From positions 1 through 6,367 of the forward strand of contig PLBX01000204.1 of assembly GCA_003135495.1 (NCBI GenBank): a DNA stretch of 6,367 nucleotides. The letters are read 5' to 3'. The position numbers and the translations under genes were made by a program. The notes beneath the pieces were generated by a model. The model saw only the letters and a program-made list of their open reading frames with translations, did not search any database and was not told the origin of the DNA. Positions 1 through 6,253 of this stretch are shown piece by piece (within the stretch, counting starts at the first letter, position 1; each line of letters starts with the position of its first letter). The stretch comes from Acidobacteriaceae bacterium (GTDB taxonomy: Bacteria > Acidobacteriota > Terriglobia > Terriglobales > Acidobacteriaceae).

Positions 1-905
1 GAGCGGTCGCCGGAGCCGACCATCTGCTTGCGTTCTTTGGCCAGGGCGTCAGCCTGCTTTTGCATTTCCACTTCGTAAAGACGCGAGCGCAGAACGCGCA
101 TTCCTTTTTCGCGGTTCTTGATCTGCGATTTTTCGTCCTGGCAGCTGACAACGGTATTTGTCGGAATGTGCGTGATGCGAACCGCTGAATACGTAGTATT
201 CACCGACTGGCCGCCGGGTCCAGAAGAACAGAAAGTATCGATGCGCAAATCTTTCGCTTCGATCTTAACGTCTACCTCTTCGGCCTCAGGAAGTACGGCG
301 ACGGTGATGGCAGAGGTATGCACGCGTCCCTGTTGCTCGGTCGCGGGAACGCGCTGCACGCGATGCACCCCGCTCTCATACTTCATGCGCGAAAAAACTC
401 GGTCACCCTCGATCAGCGCAATCACTTCCTTGAGGCCACCCACGCCCGACTCCGACGTAGAGAGCACTTCGACTTTCCACTTCTGGGTTTCTGCGTAACG
501 GTTGTACATGCGGAAGACTTCGGCCACAAAAAGTGTCGCTTCGTCGCCGCCCGTGCCAGCACGAATTTCGAGAATTACGTTCTTCTCGTCGTTGGGATCC
601 TTCGGCAACAAAAGAACTTTCAGATCTTCTTCAACGATCGCCATGCGAGCATCGAGCTTGGCCAACTCTTCTTCCGCATAAGCCTTCATCTCAGGATCTT
701 TTTCGTCGGCCAGCATGGCCTTGCTCTCGGCGATGCCGCGCCTAAGATCTTTGTACTCGCGATACTTCTCGACGATTTCCGAGACTTCACTGTGCGCCCT
801 GGCAGTCTTCTGGTATTTCGCCGAATCGTTCGTGATTTCCGGCGACAGCAGGGCGCGCGTCAGCTCTTCGTAGCGCACTTCGATTTGGTCCAGGCGTTCA
901 AACAT
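1..905 (-). CDS. prfA: Peptide chain release factor 1 (RF1), C-terminus cut off by window edge
   Basis: RF1 recognises UAA and UAG in the ribosomal A site and triggers hydrolysis of the peptidyl-tRNA ester; it acts in the cytoplasm. The frame is open from the ATG at 905-903 to base 1, giving 301 codons against about 360 for the family, so roughly 60 C-terminal residues are missing. The N-terminal part is helical ([20 protein letters not shown]). Family landmarks are [10 protein letters not shown], then [18 protein letters not shown] with the RF1-specific tripeptide anticodon P187-A188-T189 (RF2 would have SPF), then the catalytic loop GPGGQ with GGQ at residues 231-233, matching the E. coli position within two residues. 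The last visible residues, MVGSGDR, match the RF1 segment before the C-terminal tail. The start codon lies inside the end of the four-helix gene (8-base overlap, ATGTTTGA), and no Shine-Dalgarno is visible in front of it, so translation is probably coupled. The identity is certain. Confidence 0.98.
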   Translation of the reverse strand, partial: MFERLDQIEVRYEELTRALLSPEITNDSAKYQKTARAHSEVSEIVEKYREYKDLRRGIAESKAMLADEKDPEMKAYAEEELAKLDARMAIVEEDLKVLLLPKDPNDEKNVILEIRAGTGGDEATLFVAEVFRMYNRYAETQKWKVEVLSTSESGVGGLKEVIALIEGDRVFSRMKYESGVHRVQRVPATEQQGRVHTSAITVAVLPEAEEVDVKIEAKDLRIDTFCSSGPGGQSVNTTYSAVRITHIPTNTVVSCQDEKSQIKNREKGMRVLRSRLYEVEMQKQADALAKERKQMVGSGDR

Positions 906-1332
906 GTGGTTGAGTATCGCTATTCGTCGTTCGCTGTTCGCTTTTCCGGTCAGGCTTCGCAGGGCCTCGCTTTACACGAACAGCTTGTATAAGTCCGTTC
1001 AGTCCTCGGCCGATGTTGTCGGTGTTTTGCGTTAGGCTTCCGGCCTTTTCCTTCGTCAAATAATCCAAACCGCTCGCAATCACGATCTGAGTTTGCAACT
1101 CGAGGAGCGAACCTCTCGCATGGAAAAGAAAGCGGCCAAAGTCACCGTCTGAGCTGTGGCCCTTACCCTCGGCTATATTACTCGAAATCGAAACTGCAGC
1201 GCGTCGCATCTGGGACGTAAGACCGTACAGTTCGTGCTTGGGAAACGCAGCCGTCACTCGATATGTATCAAGAGCCAAGTCAACGGCTTCCTGCCAGATC
1301 CGCAAATCTCGATAAGAAAAGTTCGTCGCCAT
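898..1332 (-). CDS. Four-helix bundle protein, S23-like (TIGR02436 type)
   Basis: This 144-aa protein belongs to the small four-helix bundle family also encoded inside 23S rRNA intervening sequences, and related in fold to the Avd accessory protein of diversity-generating retroelements. Its cellular function is not established. Recognition rests on an N-terminal [12 protein letters not shown] helix (residues 5-16), the core [19 protein letters not shown] (38-56) and [18 protein letters not shown] (65-82), with a fourth helix at about 95-118. Residues after about 120 do not look like the family: [12 protein letters not shown] (129-140) is the translation of a repeat arm at 923-941, so the native C-terminus has probably been replaced by read-through. 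The start is well fixed by AGGAGG seven bases upstream. The gene lies between the DUF1385 gene and prfA and overlaps prfA by 8 bases. Family call firm, role unknown. Confidence 0.93.
   Translation of the reverse strand: MATNFSYRDLRIWQEAVDLALDTYRVTAAFPKHELYGLTSQMRRAAVSISSNIAEGKGHSSDGDFGRFLFHARGSLLELQTQIVIASGLDYLTKEKAGSLTQNTDNIGRGLNGLIQAVRVKRGPAKPDRKSEQRTTNSDTQPHV
923..941 (-). repeat. Inverted-repeat arm, prfA side of the four-helix cassette
   Basis: On the minus strand this reads GCGAACAGCGAACGACGAA. The opposite arm at 1428-1446 reads GCGAATAGCGAACGACGAA on the plus strand, so the two are inverted with one mismatch in 19. The unit is internally repetitive (GCGAA/CGAAC). This arm is translated as part of the C-terminal tail of the four-helix protein and ends 17 bases before the prfA ATG. 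Confidence 0.8.
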
Positions 1333-1339
1333 GTTTTCG

Positions 1340-1345
1340 CCTCCT
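1340..1345 (-). promoter_or_regulatory. Strong Shine-Dalgarno of the four-helix gene, with adjacent hairpin
   Basis: AGGAGG on the minus strand lies seven bases before the ATG at 1332-1330 and decides that start. A 6-bp hairpin (TTTCGC/GCGAAA, loop of 7, at 1345-1363) abuts it. The stretch 1386-1416 upstream is clearly AT-rich against its surroundings and could carry a private promoter, but I cannot assign convincing -35 and -10 boxes. Confidence 0.8.
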
Positions 1346-1427
1346 TTCGCAGATTAAGCGAAACAAAGCATCTTCCGCAGCGACGGATAAACAATGAGTT
1401 TGTGATATTTTGTGCAACTCAGTCGCA

Positions 1428-1446
1428 GCGAATAGCGAACGACGAA
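1428..1446 (+). repeat. Inverted-repeat arm, DUF1385 side of the four-helix cassette
   Basis: GCGAATAGCGAACGACGAA on the plus strand, followed by four more repeat-like bases (CGAC), ending 3 bases from the TAG stop of the DUF1385 gene (1456-1454). It is the partner of the arm at 923-941. In the minus-strand transcript the two arms could pair over 18 of 19 positions, enclosing the whole four-helix reading frame. Confidence 0.8.
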
Positions 1447-1453
1447 CGACTTG

Positions 1454-2485
1454 CTACGCAATCACCAGTTCGCCGCCGCGCTGCTTTTCCAACTTCATGG
1501 CTTCATCGAGTGCGAGGATTGCGCACTCCACTTCGCGGTCGTCGGGAGGTTGAGTCGTGATCCGCTGCAGCCACAGCCCGGGAGCGGTCATAAGGGCAAA
1601 CAGCGAGCCGCGATGCTTAGCGGCAAAGCGAATAATCTCGTAGGAAACGCCAGCGATCAACGGCAGCAAGGCGATGCGAATCCCGAAGCGAGCCCAAAAC
1701 GTGTGCACCGGAATCGCCATGTATACCAGCATGGAGATAATCATCACCGTCATCAAAAAGCTGGTGCCGCAACGCGGATGATACGTCGAATATTTTTGTA
1801 CTGTAGCACTATTGAGCGGATCGCCGTTCTCGAACGCAAAAACTGTCTTGTGCTCCGCGCCGTGATACTCATAGACGCGTCGAATGTCTTTCCACAGGGA
1901 AACGCCCCAGACAAATAGCAGGAACATCGCAATGCGAATCAGGCCGTCGACCAAGTTGAACATGACCTGCTGACCGAAGATCGGGTTAACCCGCTTTAAT
2001 TCGGTTGTCGCCAGAAGCGGCAAATACTTGTACATGAAAATAAAAAAAGCGACGGAGAAGGCCATGTTCAACCCAGCCATCCATCCCGTGATTTCAAATT
2101 TTTTGGCCGGAATCTTGGTGCCACCGTCGACAGGAGCTTCAACTTCAGCGTCGTTCCCGCTTAATTCTTCCAGCGCCGCATTCGCCGAAAATTTCAGCGC
2201 GCGGAATCCCAGCGTCATCGCGTGGCCAAGCGTCATTACGCCGCGTACGATCGGCCAACCCATCCACTTGTGCTGCTCCGAGGGACGCTCCAGCGGCTCA
2301 CTATGCGTCACGATCTCTCCAGACGGCTTGCGCACGGCGATTCCCCAGGCGTGCGGCGAACGCATCATTACGCCTTCCAGGACGGCTTGCCCGCCCACGA
2401 GGGTCTCTTCACCGCTCTCCAATGCCGGCAAGAGCTGGACCGCCGCTAAAAAACGCACCATTTGTTGCCAACGTCGCATATCCAT
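1454..2485 (-). CDS. yqhQ: DUF1385 / YqhQ-family membrane protein
   Basis: This 343-aa multi-pass membrane protein belongs to the DUF1385 family, named after Bacillus subtilis YqhQ. The family is sometimes labelled a predicted metal-dependent enzyme, but its activity is not established. Family signatures are GGQAVLEGVMMRSP (31-44), YEYHGAEHKTVFAFE (205-219), YHPRCGTSFL (235-244) and ITTQPPDDREVECAILAL (309-326). The conserved H208, E211, H212, H236 and C239 are plausible ligands or active-site residues. Likely membrane segments are about 74-95, 134-158, 174-197, 241-264 and 267-287. It begins about 30 residues before the first conserved block. A second in-frame ATG lies two codons in, and neither has a clear Shine-Dalgarno, so the exact start is uncertain. 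It is the first gene of the minus-strand unit leading to prfA, diverges from the ATP-dependent ligase, and ends 121 bp before the four-helix start. Confidence 0.94.
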   Translation of the reverse strand: MDMRRWQQMVRFLAAVQLLPALESGEETLVGGQAVLEGVMMRSPHAWGIAVRKPSGEIVTHSEPLERPSEQHKWMGWPIVRGVMTLGHAMTLGFRALKFSANAALEELSGNDAEVEAPVDGGTKIPAKKFEITGWMAGLNMAFSVAFFIFMYKYLPLLATTELKRVNPIFGQQVMFNLVDGLIRIAMFLLFVWGVSLWKDIRRVYEYHGAEHKTVFAFENGDPLNSATVQKYSTYHPRCGTSFLMTVMIISMLVYMAIPVHTFWARFGIRIALLPLIAGVSYEIIRFAAKHRGSLFALMTAPGLWLQRITTQPPDDREVECAILALDEAMKLEKQRGGELVIA

Positions 2486-2508
2486 TTGATGTCACGCCGA
2501 GAAGGGAC

Positions 2509-2534
2509 GACTCGAAGCTCAGACTCGAACCTCT
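2509..2534. repeat. 13-bp direct repeat just upstream of the DUF1385 gene
   Basis: GACTCGAAGCTCA is followed directly by GACTCGAACCTCT, 11 of 13 identical. It sits where the start point of the candidate DUF1385 promoter would fall, so it could be an operator or part of the 5' leader. Function is unsupported beyond position. Confidence 0.45.
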
Positions 2535-2543
2535 AGGATAGCA
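2535..2543 (-). promoter_or_regulatory. Candidate extended -10 for the DUF1385-prfA unit
   Basis: The minus strand reads TGC-TATCCT, a TGn extended -10 with four of six consensus matches. No good -35 lies 16-18 bases upstream. Since the neighbouring gene is divergent, the promoter for this unit must lie within 2486-2688, and this is the best candidate I see. It would give a leader of about 40 bases. Confidence 0.3.
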
Positions 2544-2603
2544 CATATGGAGCGGTTCCCGGGCTTGCGCGATTGCTTCACTTCCCGGCCTATCTCCTTA
2601 TTT

Positions 2604-2617
2604 GTCAATCGATTAAC
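2604..2617. promoter_or_regulatory. Palindrome in the divergent intergenic region
   Basis: GTCAATCGATTAAC has a perfect 8-bp core (AATCGATT) and is symmetric at 12 of 14 positions. It lies 34 bp upstream of the ligase -35 and between the two divergent genes, a normal place for an operator. It is short and AT-rich, so chance is possible. Confidence 0.3.
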
Positions 2618-2651
2618 TAGAGATTGGCTGGATAGCACGCCCGTCGAACTG

Positions 2652-2679
2652 TTGACGCCGCCGCTTTTGAAAATAGAAT
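2652..2679 (+). promoter_or_regulatory. Sigma-70-type promoter of the ATP-dependent ligase, probably leaderless
   Basis: TTGACG (-35) and TAGAAT (-10) are separated by 16 bp; each box matches the consensus at five of six positions. The -10 ends nine bases before the ATG at 2689, so the predicted start point falls 0-3 bases before the start codon. This agrees with the absence of any Shine-Dalgarno in front of the ligase. Confidence 0.6.
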
Positions 2680-2688
2680 CCAATCACC

Positions 2689-4392
2689 ATGCTCAAGTTC
2701 GCTCAGACCTGCGACGCGATTGCCGCCACCACGAAGAAGCTTGAGAAGACGGCCTTGGTCACTGACCTTCTGAAGGTCACACCACTCGACGATGCTGCGA
2801 CCGCCGCCATCTTTCTTTCTGGCCGTCCGTTTCCCGCCTACGAGGAAGCAACTTTGCAGGTCGGCGGAGCTTTGTTGTGGCGCGTGATCGAAGACCTTTC
2901 AGGAAAAACAGAAGAGGAGTTGTCGCAGATTTACAGGCGGCATGGCGACATCGGCTCCGTGGCCGCCGAGGCGCTACCCGCAAAATCGGAATCTGGTCTC
3001 TCGCTCGCCGAAGTGCGGCGCGTGTTCTCACAGATCGCTGCCGTACGCGGGCCCGCGGCTAAGGCTGCGCTTCTTCGCGCGATTCTTGAACGTGCGACCC
3101 CGCTTGAGGCCAAGTACATCGTTAAGATCATCAGCGGTGATCTGCGCATCGGCCTGAAAGAAAGCCTGGTTGAGGACGCTATTGCACGTGCTTTCGAAGC
3201 CCCGCTCGCTGCCGTGAAGCGCGCCAACATGCTGCTCGGCGATATCGGCGAAACGCTGCGCCTGGCTGCAGAAGGAAAACTGGCCGAGGCGAAGCTGCGG
3301 CTGTTTCATGCCATCGACTTCATGTTGGCAAGCCCGGTTGAGTCGGCAGATGAAGCACTAAGTTATTTTCACAATCCTGCGGTTGAAGACAAGTACGATG
3401 GCATTCGTGCCCAGGTTCATGTGGGTAAGGGAGAAGTCCGAATTTTCTCGCGCACCCGCGATGACATCACCGACTCGTTCCCCGAATTGCCAGCCGCTCT
3501 CGCCACCTTGCCCAACGACGCGATCCTTGATGGAGAAATCATAGCTTGGAGCCCCGCCAGCGCCCCCTCAACTCAAGATCGCGCCTTACCATTCAGTAAA
3601 CTTCAGCAGCGCCTAGGAAGAAAAAAAGTCACTCCTAAGCTGATGCATGACATCCCTGTCGCCTATCTCATCTTCGACGTTCTATACGCCGACGGCGAAA
3701 TGCTCTTAGACCGCCCTCTGAGTGAACGAACAAATATTCTCAACACCCTGTTGACATCGATCACGAACCACGTGGCGGTCCAAACTCTCTCATCGCAAGC
3801 ACACTTCGGTTTCGCACTGCCTGAACCCGCGCCCGCGACTGTTCTTCGCGCCCCCGTTGCGACCGCAAATTCAGCCGACGAAATCGAAGCCCTCTTCACC
3901 GCCGCCCGCGAGCGAGGCAACGAAGGTTTGATGATCAAAGACCTCGATTCCCTCTACACTCCCGGGCGCCGAGGCAAGTCGTGGCTCAAAATGAAACGGG
4001 AACTCGCCACGCTAGACGTGGTCGTCACCGCCGTCGAATATGGACACGGCAAGCGCATCGGCGTCCTCAGCGACTACACCTTCGCGGTTTGGAATGGCGA
4101 AGCTTTGGTTAACATCGGCAAAGCCTATTCCGGACTTACCGACTCCGAGATCGCCGAAATGACACAGTGGTTCCTGGCCCACACCATCAGCGATCAAGGT
4201 CTAAGGCTGGAGGTGGAACCGAAAATTGTGTTGGAAGTCGCCTTCAACAACATGATGCGCTCCACGCGCCACGAGAGCGGCTATGCCTTGCGCTTTCCGC
4301 GCATCGTTCGTTTGCGCCCCGACAAGCTTCCACAAGACGCCGATACCATCGACACCGTGAAGAAGATCTACGCGAAGGAACACGCAGTGTGA
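2689..4392 (+). CDS. lig: ATP-dependent DNA ligase (archaeal/eukaryal-type, LigB-like)
   Basis: The enzyme seals nicks in duplex DNA using ATP, through a lysyl-AMP intermediate. This 567-aa protein has an N-terminal helical DNA-binding domain (about 1-205, with the conserved IVKIISGDLRIGLKE at 144-158), an adenylation domain and a C-terminal OB domain. Visible motifs: I, KYDGIR with nucleophile K235; Ia, SRTRDDITDSFPEL (254-267); III, DGE (281-283); IIIa, YLIFDVLYADG (326-336); IV, EGLMIK (412-417); V, WLKMK (432-436); VI, RFPRIVRLRPDK (535-546). All key residues are present, so it should be active. The linker at about 360-395 (A/P-rich, around HFGFALPEPAPATVLRAP) is a little longer than I expect and may be a surface loop. 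The ATG is chosen because the reading frame and family alignment begin there and a promoter sits just upstream. It is monocistronic, converging on the CDF gene. It probably serves repair alongside the housekeeping LigA encoded at the window's right end (inference). Confidence 0.97.
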   Translation: MLKFAQTCDAIAATTKKLEKTALVTDLLKVTPLDDAATAAIFLSGRPFPAYEEATLQVGGALLWRVIEDLSGKTEEELSQIYRRHGDIGSVAAEALPAKSESGLSLAEVRRVFSQIAAVRGPAAKAALLRAILERATPLEAKYIVKIISGDLRIGLKESLVEDAIARAFEAPLAAVKRANMLLGDIGETLRLAAEGKLAEAKLRLFHAIDFMLASPVESADEALSYFHNPAVEDKYDGIRAQVHVGKGEVRIFSRTRDDITDSFPELPAALATLPNDAILDGEIIAWSPASAPSTQDRALPFSKLQQRLGRKKVTPKLMHDIPVAYLIFDVLYADGEMLLDRPLSERTNILNTLLTSITNHVAVQTLSSQAHFGFALPEPAPATVLRAPVATANSADEIEALFTAARERGNEGLMIKDLDSLYTPGRRGKSWLKMKRELATLDVVVTAVEYGHGKRIGVLSDYTFAVWNGEALVNIGKAYSGLTDSEIAEMTQWFLAHTISDQGLRLEVEPKIVLEVAFNNMMRSTRHESGYALRFPRIVRLRPDKLPQDADTIDTVKKIYAKEHAV

Positions 4393-4408
4393 CAAGAAGA
4401 ACAAAAAA

Positions 4409-4445
4409 CCCCCTGTGTCCCCTGTCCCTCTGTGCCCTCTGTGGT
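4409..4445. repeat. Degenerate CCTCTGTG-type tandem repeat between convergent genes
   Basis: Four imperfect copies of an 8-10-bp unit run in a row: CCCTGTGT, CCCCTGT, CCCTCTGTG, CCCTCTGTGGT. They fill the centre of the 94-bp gap between the convergent ligase and CDF genes. The pattern resembles interspersed CTCTGTG-rich repeats I have seen in non-coding DNA of several phyla (recollection, not checked). No clear terminator hairpin or T-tract is present. Confidence 0.55.
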
Positions 4446-4486
4446 AAAGATTCTGACCTTGCTTTGAACTTTGAGTTGTCCGCTTA

Positions 4487-5446
4487 TCAGTGCGCGTGAT
4501 CGTGGCGCGAATGATCGTACTCGCGTTCTTCCTCGCGCACCGCTATCACACAGCTATGCGCGGTTTCGCAAACCATGTGTTCTAGCTGGATCGTCGTGTG
4601 ATGAATGCCGAATCCACGTCCCAGTCTTTCCTTGATATCGCGCAGAATCGAGTCGCTCTCTGAAGTTGCCATGTCCGCGATCTTTACGTGGGCAGAGAGC
4701 GCGTGATTTTCCGAGCCGATGCTCCAGAGATGCAGATCGTGCACATCGCTTACGCCCGCGACTTTCCGCATCTCGCATTCCACGGCGTCGAGGCTCATGC
4801 CGCGCGGAGTGCCCTCCAGCAAAATATTCAGGGTCTCGCGCACGATGCCGAAACTGGACCACAAGATCAGCGCGCCGATGCCAAACGACAGTGCCGCGTC
4901 GATCCAATACTGCCCCGTCCAGAGAATGACGACACCGCCAACAATCACCGCCGCAGTCGAAAGCGTGTCGCCGACTTCGTGCAGCAGCGCACTCCGCAGA
5001 TTTACGTCATGCCCATCCCGTCCGGAACGCCATAGCAGCAGCGCGATGACGCCGTTCATCACTACGCCGGCGGCGGCGACAACGATCATGATGCGCGCGC
5101 GCACTTGTTCGGGATGCTGAATCCGCTGGAAGGCCTCATAAAAAATAAAAAATGAGACAACAACCAGCGACAGCGCATTCACCAGCGCAGCCAGCACTCC
5201 AGCGCGCCGGTAGCCATAAGTTTTGGTGACGCTCGGCGGACGGCCTTCCAGAAAAACCGCGACCAGAGATAAAAGAAGTGCCAAAAAGTCAGAAAGATTA
5301 TGTCCAGCCTCAGAGAGCAACGCCAGCGAGTGCGAGCGAATTCCCGCAACCACCAGCAGCAGAACATAAACAATAGTGACGGCCAGCGAGACGCGCAGCA
5401 CCCGTCCCGTACCGTGAGTATGTCCGTGCCCGGCGTGCGAGTGCAT
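4487..5446 (-). CDS. Cation diffusion facilitator (CDF) exporter, CzcD/ZitB-like
   Basis: This is an inner-membrane proton antiporter that exports Zn2+ and probably related divalent cations. The 319-aa form starts at M(HSHAGHGHTHG). A longer open frame to 5557 adds 37 residues encoded by hairpin repeat DNA and was discarded. Features in order: His-rich N-terminus (2-11), six membrane helices (about 16-34, 41-65, 84-106, 117-138, 152-175, 181-202), and a cytoplasmic dimerisation domain (about 212-293) with HDLHLWSIGSENHALSAHV at 236-254. The transport site is HxxxD in helix 2 (H49, D53) and HxxxD in helix 5 (H156, D160), the pattern typical of Zn2+ transporters. The C-terminus is again His-rich (HSRHDHAH). 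There is no Shine-Dalgarno; a promoter directly upstream suggests a leaderless mRNA. It converges on the ligase and diverges from the DinB-like gene. The substrate is inferred, not proven. Confidence 0.95.
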   Translation of the reverse strand: MHSHAGHGHTHGTGRVLRVSLAVTIVYVLLLVVAGIRSHSLALLSEAGHNLSDFLALLLSLVAVFLEGRPPSVTKTYGYRRAGVLAALVNALSLVVVSFFIFYEAFQRIQHPEQVRARIMIVVAAAGVVMNGVIALLLWRSGRDGHDVNLRSALLHEVGDTLSTAAVIVGGVVILWTGQYWIDAALSFGIGALILWSSFGIVRETLNILLEGTPRGMSLDAVECEMRKVAGVSDVHDLHLWSIGSENHALSAHVKIADMATSESDSILRDIKERLGRGFGIHHTTIQLEHMVCETAHSCVIAVREEEREYDHSRHDHAH

Positions 5447-5452
5447 GTTACT

Positions 5453-5481
5453 AGGATACGGTCGGACGCCGCCCCCAGCAA
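5453..5481 (-). promoter_or_regulatory. Candidate promoter of the CDF gene, leaderless geometry
   Basis: On the minus strand TTGCTG (5481-5476) and TATCCT (5458-5453) are 17 bp apart. Six bases separate the -10 from the ATG at 5446, so the start point would fall on the A of the start codon. Matches are moderate (three and four of six), but the spacing is ideal and there is no Shine-Dalgarno to argue for a longer leader. Confidence 0.4.
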
Positions 5482-5540
5482 GCCACATTTGCCCATGTGG
5501 CCGAGGTCGTGTGGCGCGCGGACACTCCTGTCCGCGTGCC
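5482..5540. repeat. Two-hairpin palindromic (REP-like) element
   Basis: The first hairpin is GCCACAT/ATGTGGC, 7 bp with a 6-base loop (5482-5501). After 11 bases comes a second, GGCGCGCGGACA/TGTCCGCGTGCC, 12 bp with one G-T pair and loop CTCC (5513-5540). The element lies between the divergent CDF and DinB-like genes, so it is not a 3' terminator. It extends both open frames artificially at their 5' ends. It resembles short dispersed palindromes of bacterial intergenic DNA; whether it is repeated in this genome cannot be seen from one window. Confidence 0.6.
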
Positions 5541-5626
5541 TGCGCAAATTTGTGCATTGGGTCAGCAGGTGGCGAACCGAATCCTGATCGTTGTATGCTT
5601 CCTAGCGCGCTCGTGCACCCAAATCC

Positions 5627-5631
5627 AGGAG
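5627..5631 (+). promoter_or_regulatory. Shine-Dalgarno of the DinB-like gene
   Basis: AGGAG six bases before the ATG at 5638. It fixes this start over the in-frame ATG at 5497, which lies in the hairpin element. Confidence 0.8.
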
Positions 5632-5637
5632 AACCAA

Positions 5638-6153
5638 ATGAAGAATATTATTTCGATTCCAGCCTTGCTGTTACTGGCCTCGGTCGCAGCCACCGCTCAA
5701 GTAAAAGATCCAGTCAGCACAGCCCTTCGCGAGATTGTCCCCGGCCGCCAGAAAAATACCATCGCCGCCGTCGAAGCCATGCCCGCCGATAAATTCAACT
5801 TCAAACCAACCGCCGACCAGATGACATTCGGCCACCTCGTAGTTCACATGATCGAATCCAATAACGGATTTTGCAGCCATGCGGCAGACGTTCCGGCTCC
5901 GAAAGTCGAGTTTAAAGAGACTGACCCCAAAGACAAACTTGTAGCCGGACTGAAGGCGTCTTTCGATTTCTGCGTTGAGTCGCTGGCGAAAATGGACGAC
6001 TCCAAGCTCGGCGAGACCACCGAAGCCATGGGCATGAAAGTATCGCGCGCCAGAGTTGCCTTGGGAATAGCCGGGAGCATGGCCGACCACTACGCCGAGA
6101 CCGCCATGTATTTACGCTTGAACGGTGTGACGCCGCCAGGAGCAAAGAAATAA
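5638..6153 (+). CDS. Secreted DinB-superfamily protein
   Basis: This 171-aa protein carries a classical signal peptide (MKNIISIPALLLLASVAATA, cleavage expected near residue 20-21), so the mature domain should lie in the periplasm or outside the membrane. The rest fits the DinB/YfiT-type metal-binding four-helix bundle (DinB_2-like): TFGHLVVHM (63-71) supplies H66 and H70, and SMADHYAETAMYLRLNGVTPP (147-167) supplies H151, together a likely metal site. The C-terminal helix pattern DHYxE/Q..YLRLNG.xPP is familiar from DinB-like proteins of Acidobacteriota (recollection). Some cytoplasmic relatives are thiol-dependent enzymes, but for the exported ones no reaction is established. C78 and C112 of the mature protein could form a disulfide. 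The start is set by the AGGAG site and the signal peptide. It stands alone, diverging from the CDF gene and converging on ligA. Confidence 0.88.
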   Translation: MKNIISIPALLLLASVAATAQVKDPVSTALREIVPGRQKNTIAAVEAMPADKFNFKPTADQMTFGHLVVHMIESNNGFCSHAADVPAPKVEFKETDPKDKLVAGLKASFDFCVESLAKMDDSKLGETTEAMGMKVSRARVALGIAGSMADHYAETAMYLRLNGVTPPGAKK

Positions 6154-6174
6154 AAATAAAAGGAGATGTTTCGT

Positions 6175-6219
6175 GTGGGGACGGGCGCCCTCGCCCGTCC
6201 CCACCGAGCAAAGCTCGGT
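6175..6219. repeat. Two-hairpin palindromic element between convergent genes
   Basis: The first hairpin is a perfect 13-bp stem, GTGGGGACGGGCG with its complement, loop CCCT (6175-6204). Immediately after, sharing two bases, is ACCGAGC/GCTCGGT, 7 bp with loop AAA (6203-6219). The element lies 21 bp after the DinB-like stop and 34 bp before the ligA stop, so it could stop transcription from both sides. However, no T-tract follows either stem on either strand, so it is not a canonical intrinsic terminator. A dispersed palindromic repeat is equally likely. Confidence 0.6.
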
Positions 6220-6253
6220 TCCCCTAACACTTCCTAAAAATTCCACGAACCGG

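Noticed and set aside
118..992. Plus-strand open frames across this stretch (118-498, 318-992, 533-745)
   Set aside because: They are antisense to prfA, whose protein matches the RF1 family along its whole visible length. The plus frames show no recognisable motifs.
2547..2744. Short plus-strand frame covering the ligase promoter and start
   Set aside because: No family resemblance and no ribosome-binding site. It overlaps the ligase start in another frame.
4554..5120. Several frames on both strands inside the CDF gene
   Set aside because: They are frame shadows of the CDF gene, rich in Arg/Ser from GC-rich codons, with no motifs.
5447..5557. N-terminal extension of the CDF protein by 37 residues
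   Set aside because: The extra residues are encoded by the hairpin element and do not resemble a CDF N-terminus. The internal Met begins the usual His-rich head and has a promoter just upstream.
5497..5637. Upstream start for the DinB-like protein at 5497
   Set aside because: It translates hairpin DNA and would bury the signal peptide. AGGAG precedes the ATG at 5638.
6175..6219. Canonical intrinsic terminator
   Set aside because: The stems are strong, but no run of T follows on either strand, so I list it as a palindromic element that may only assist termination.
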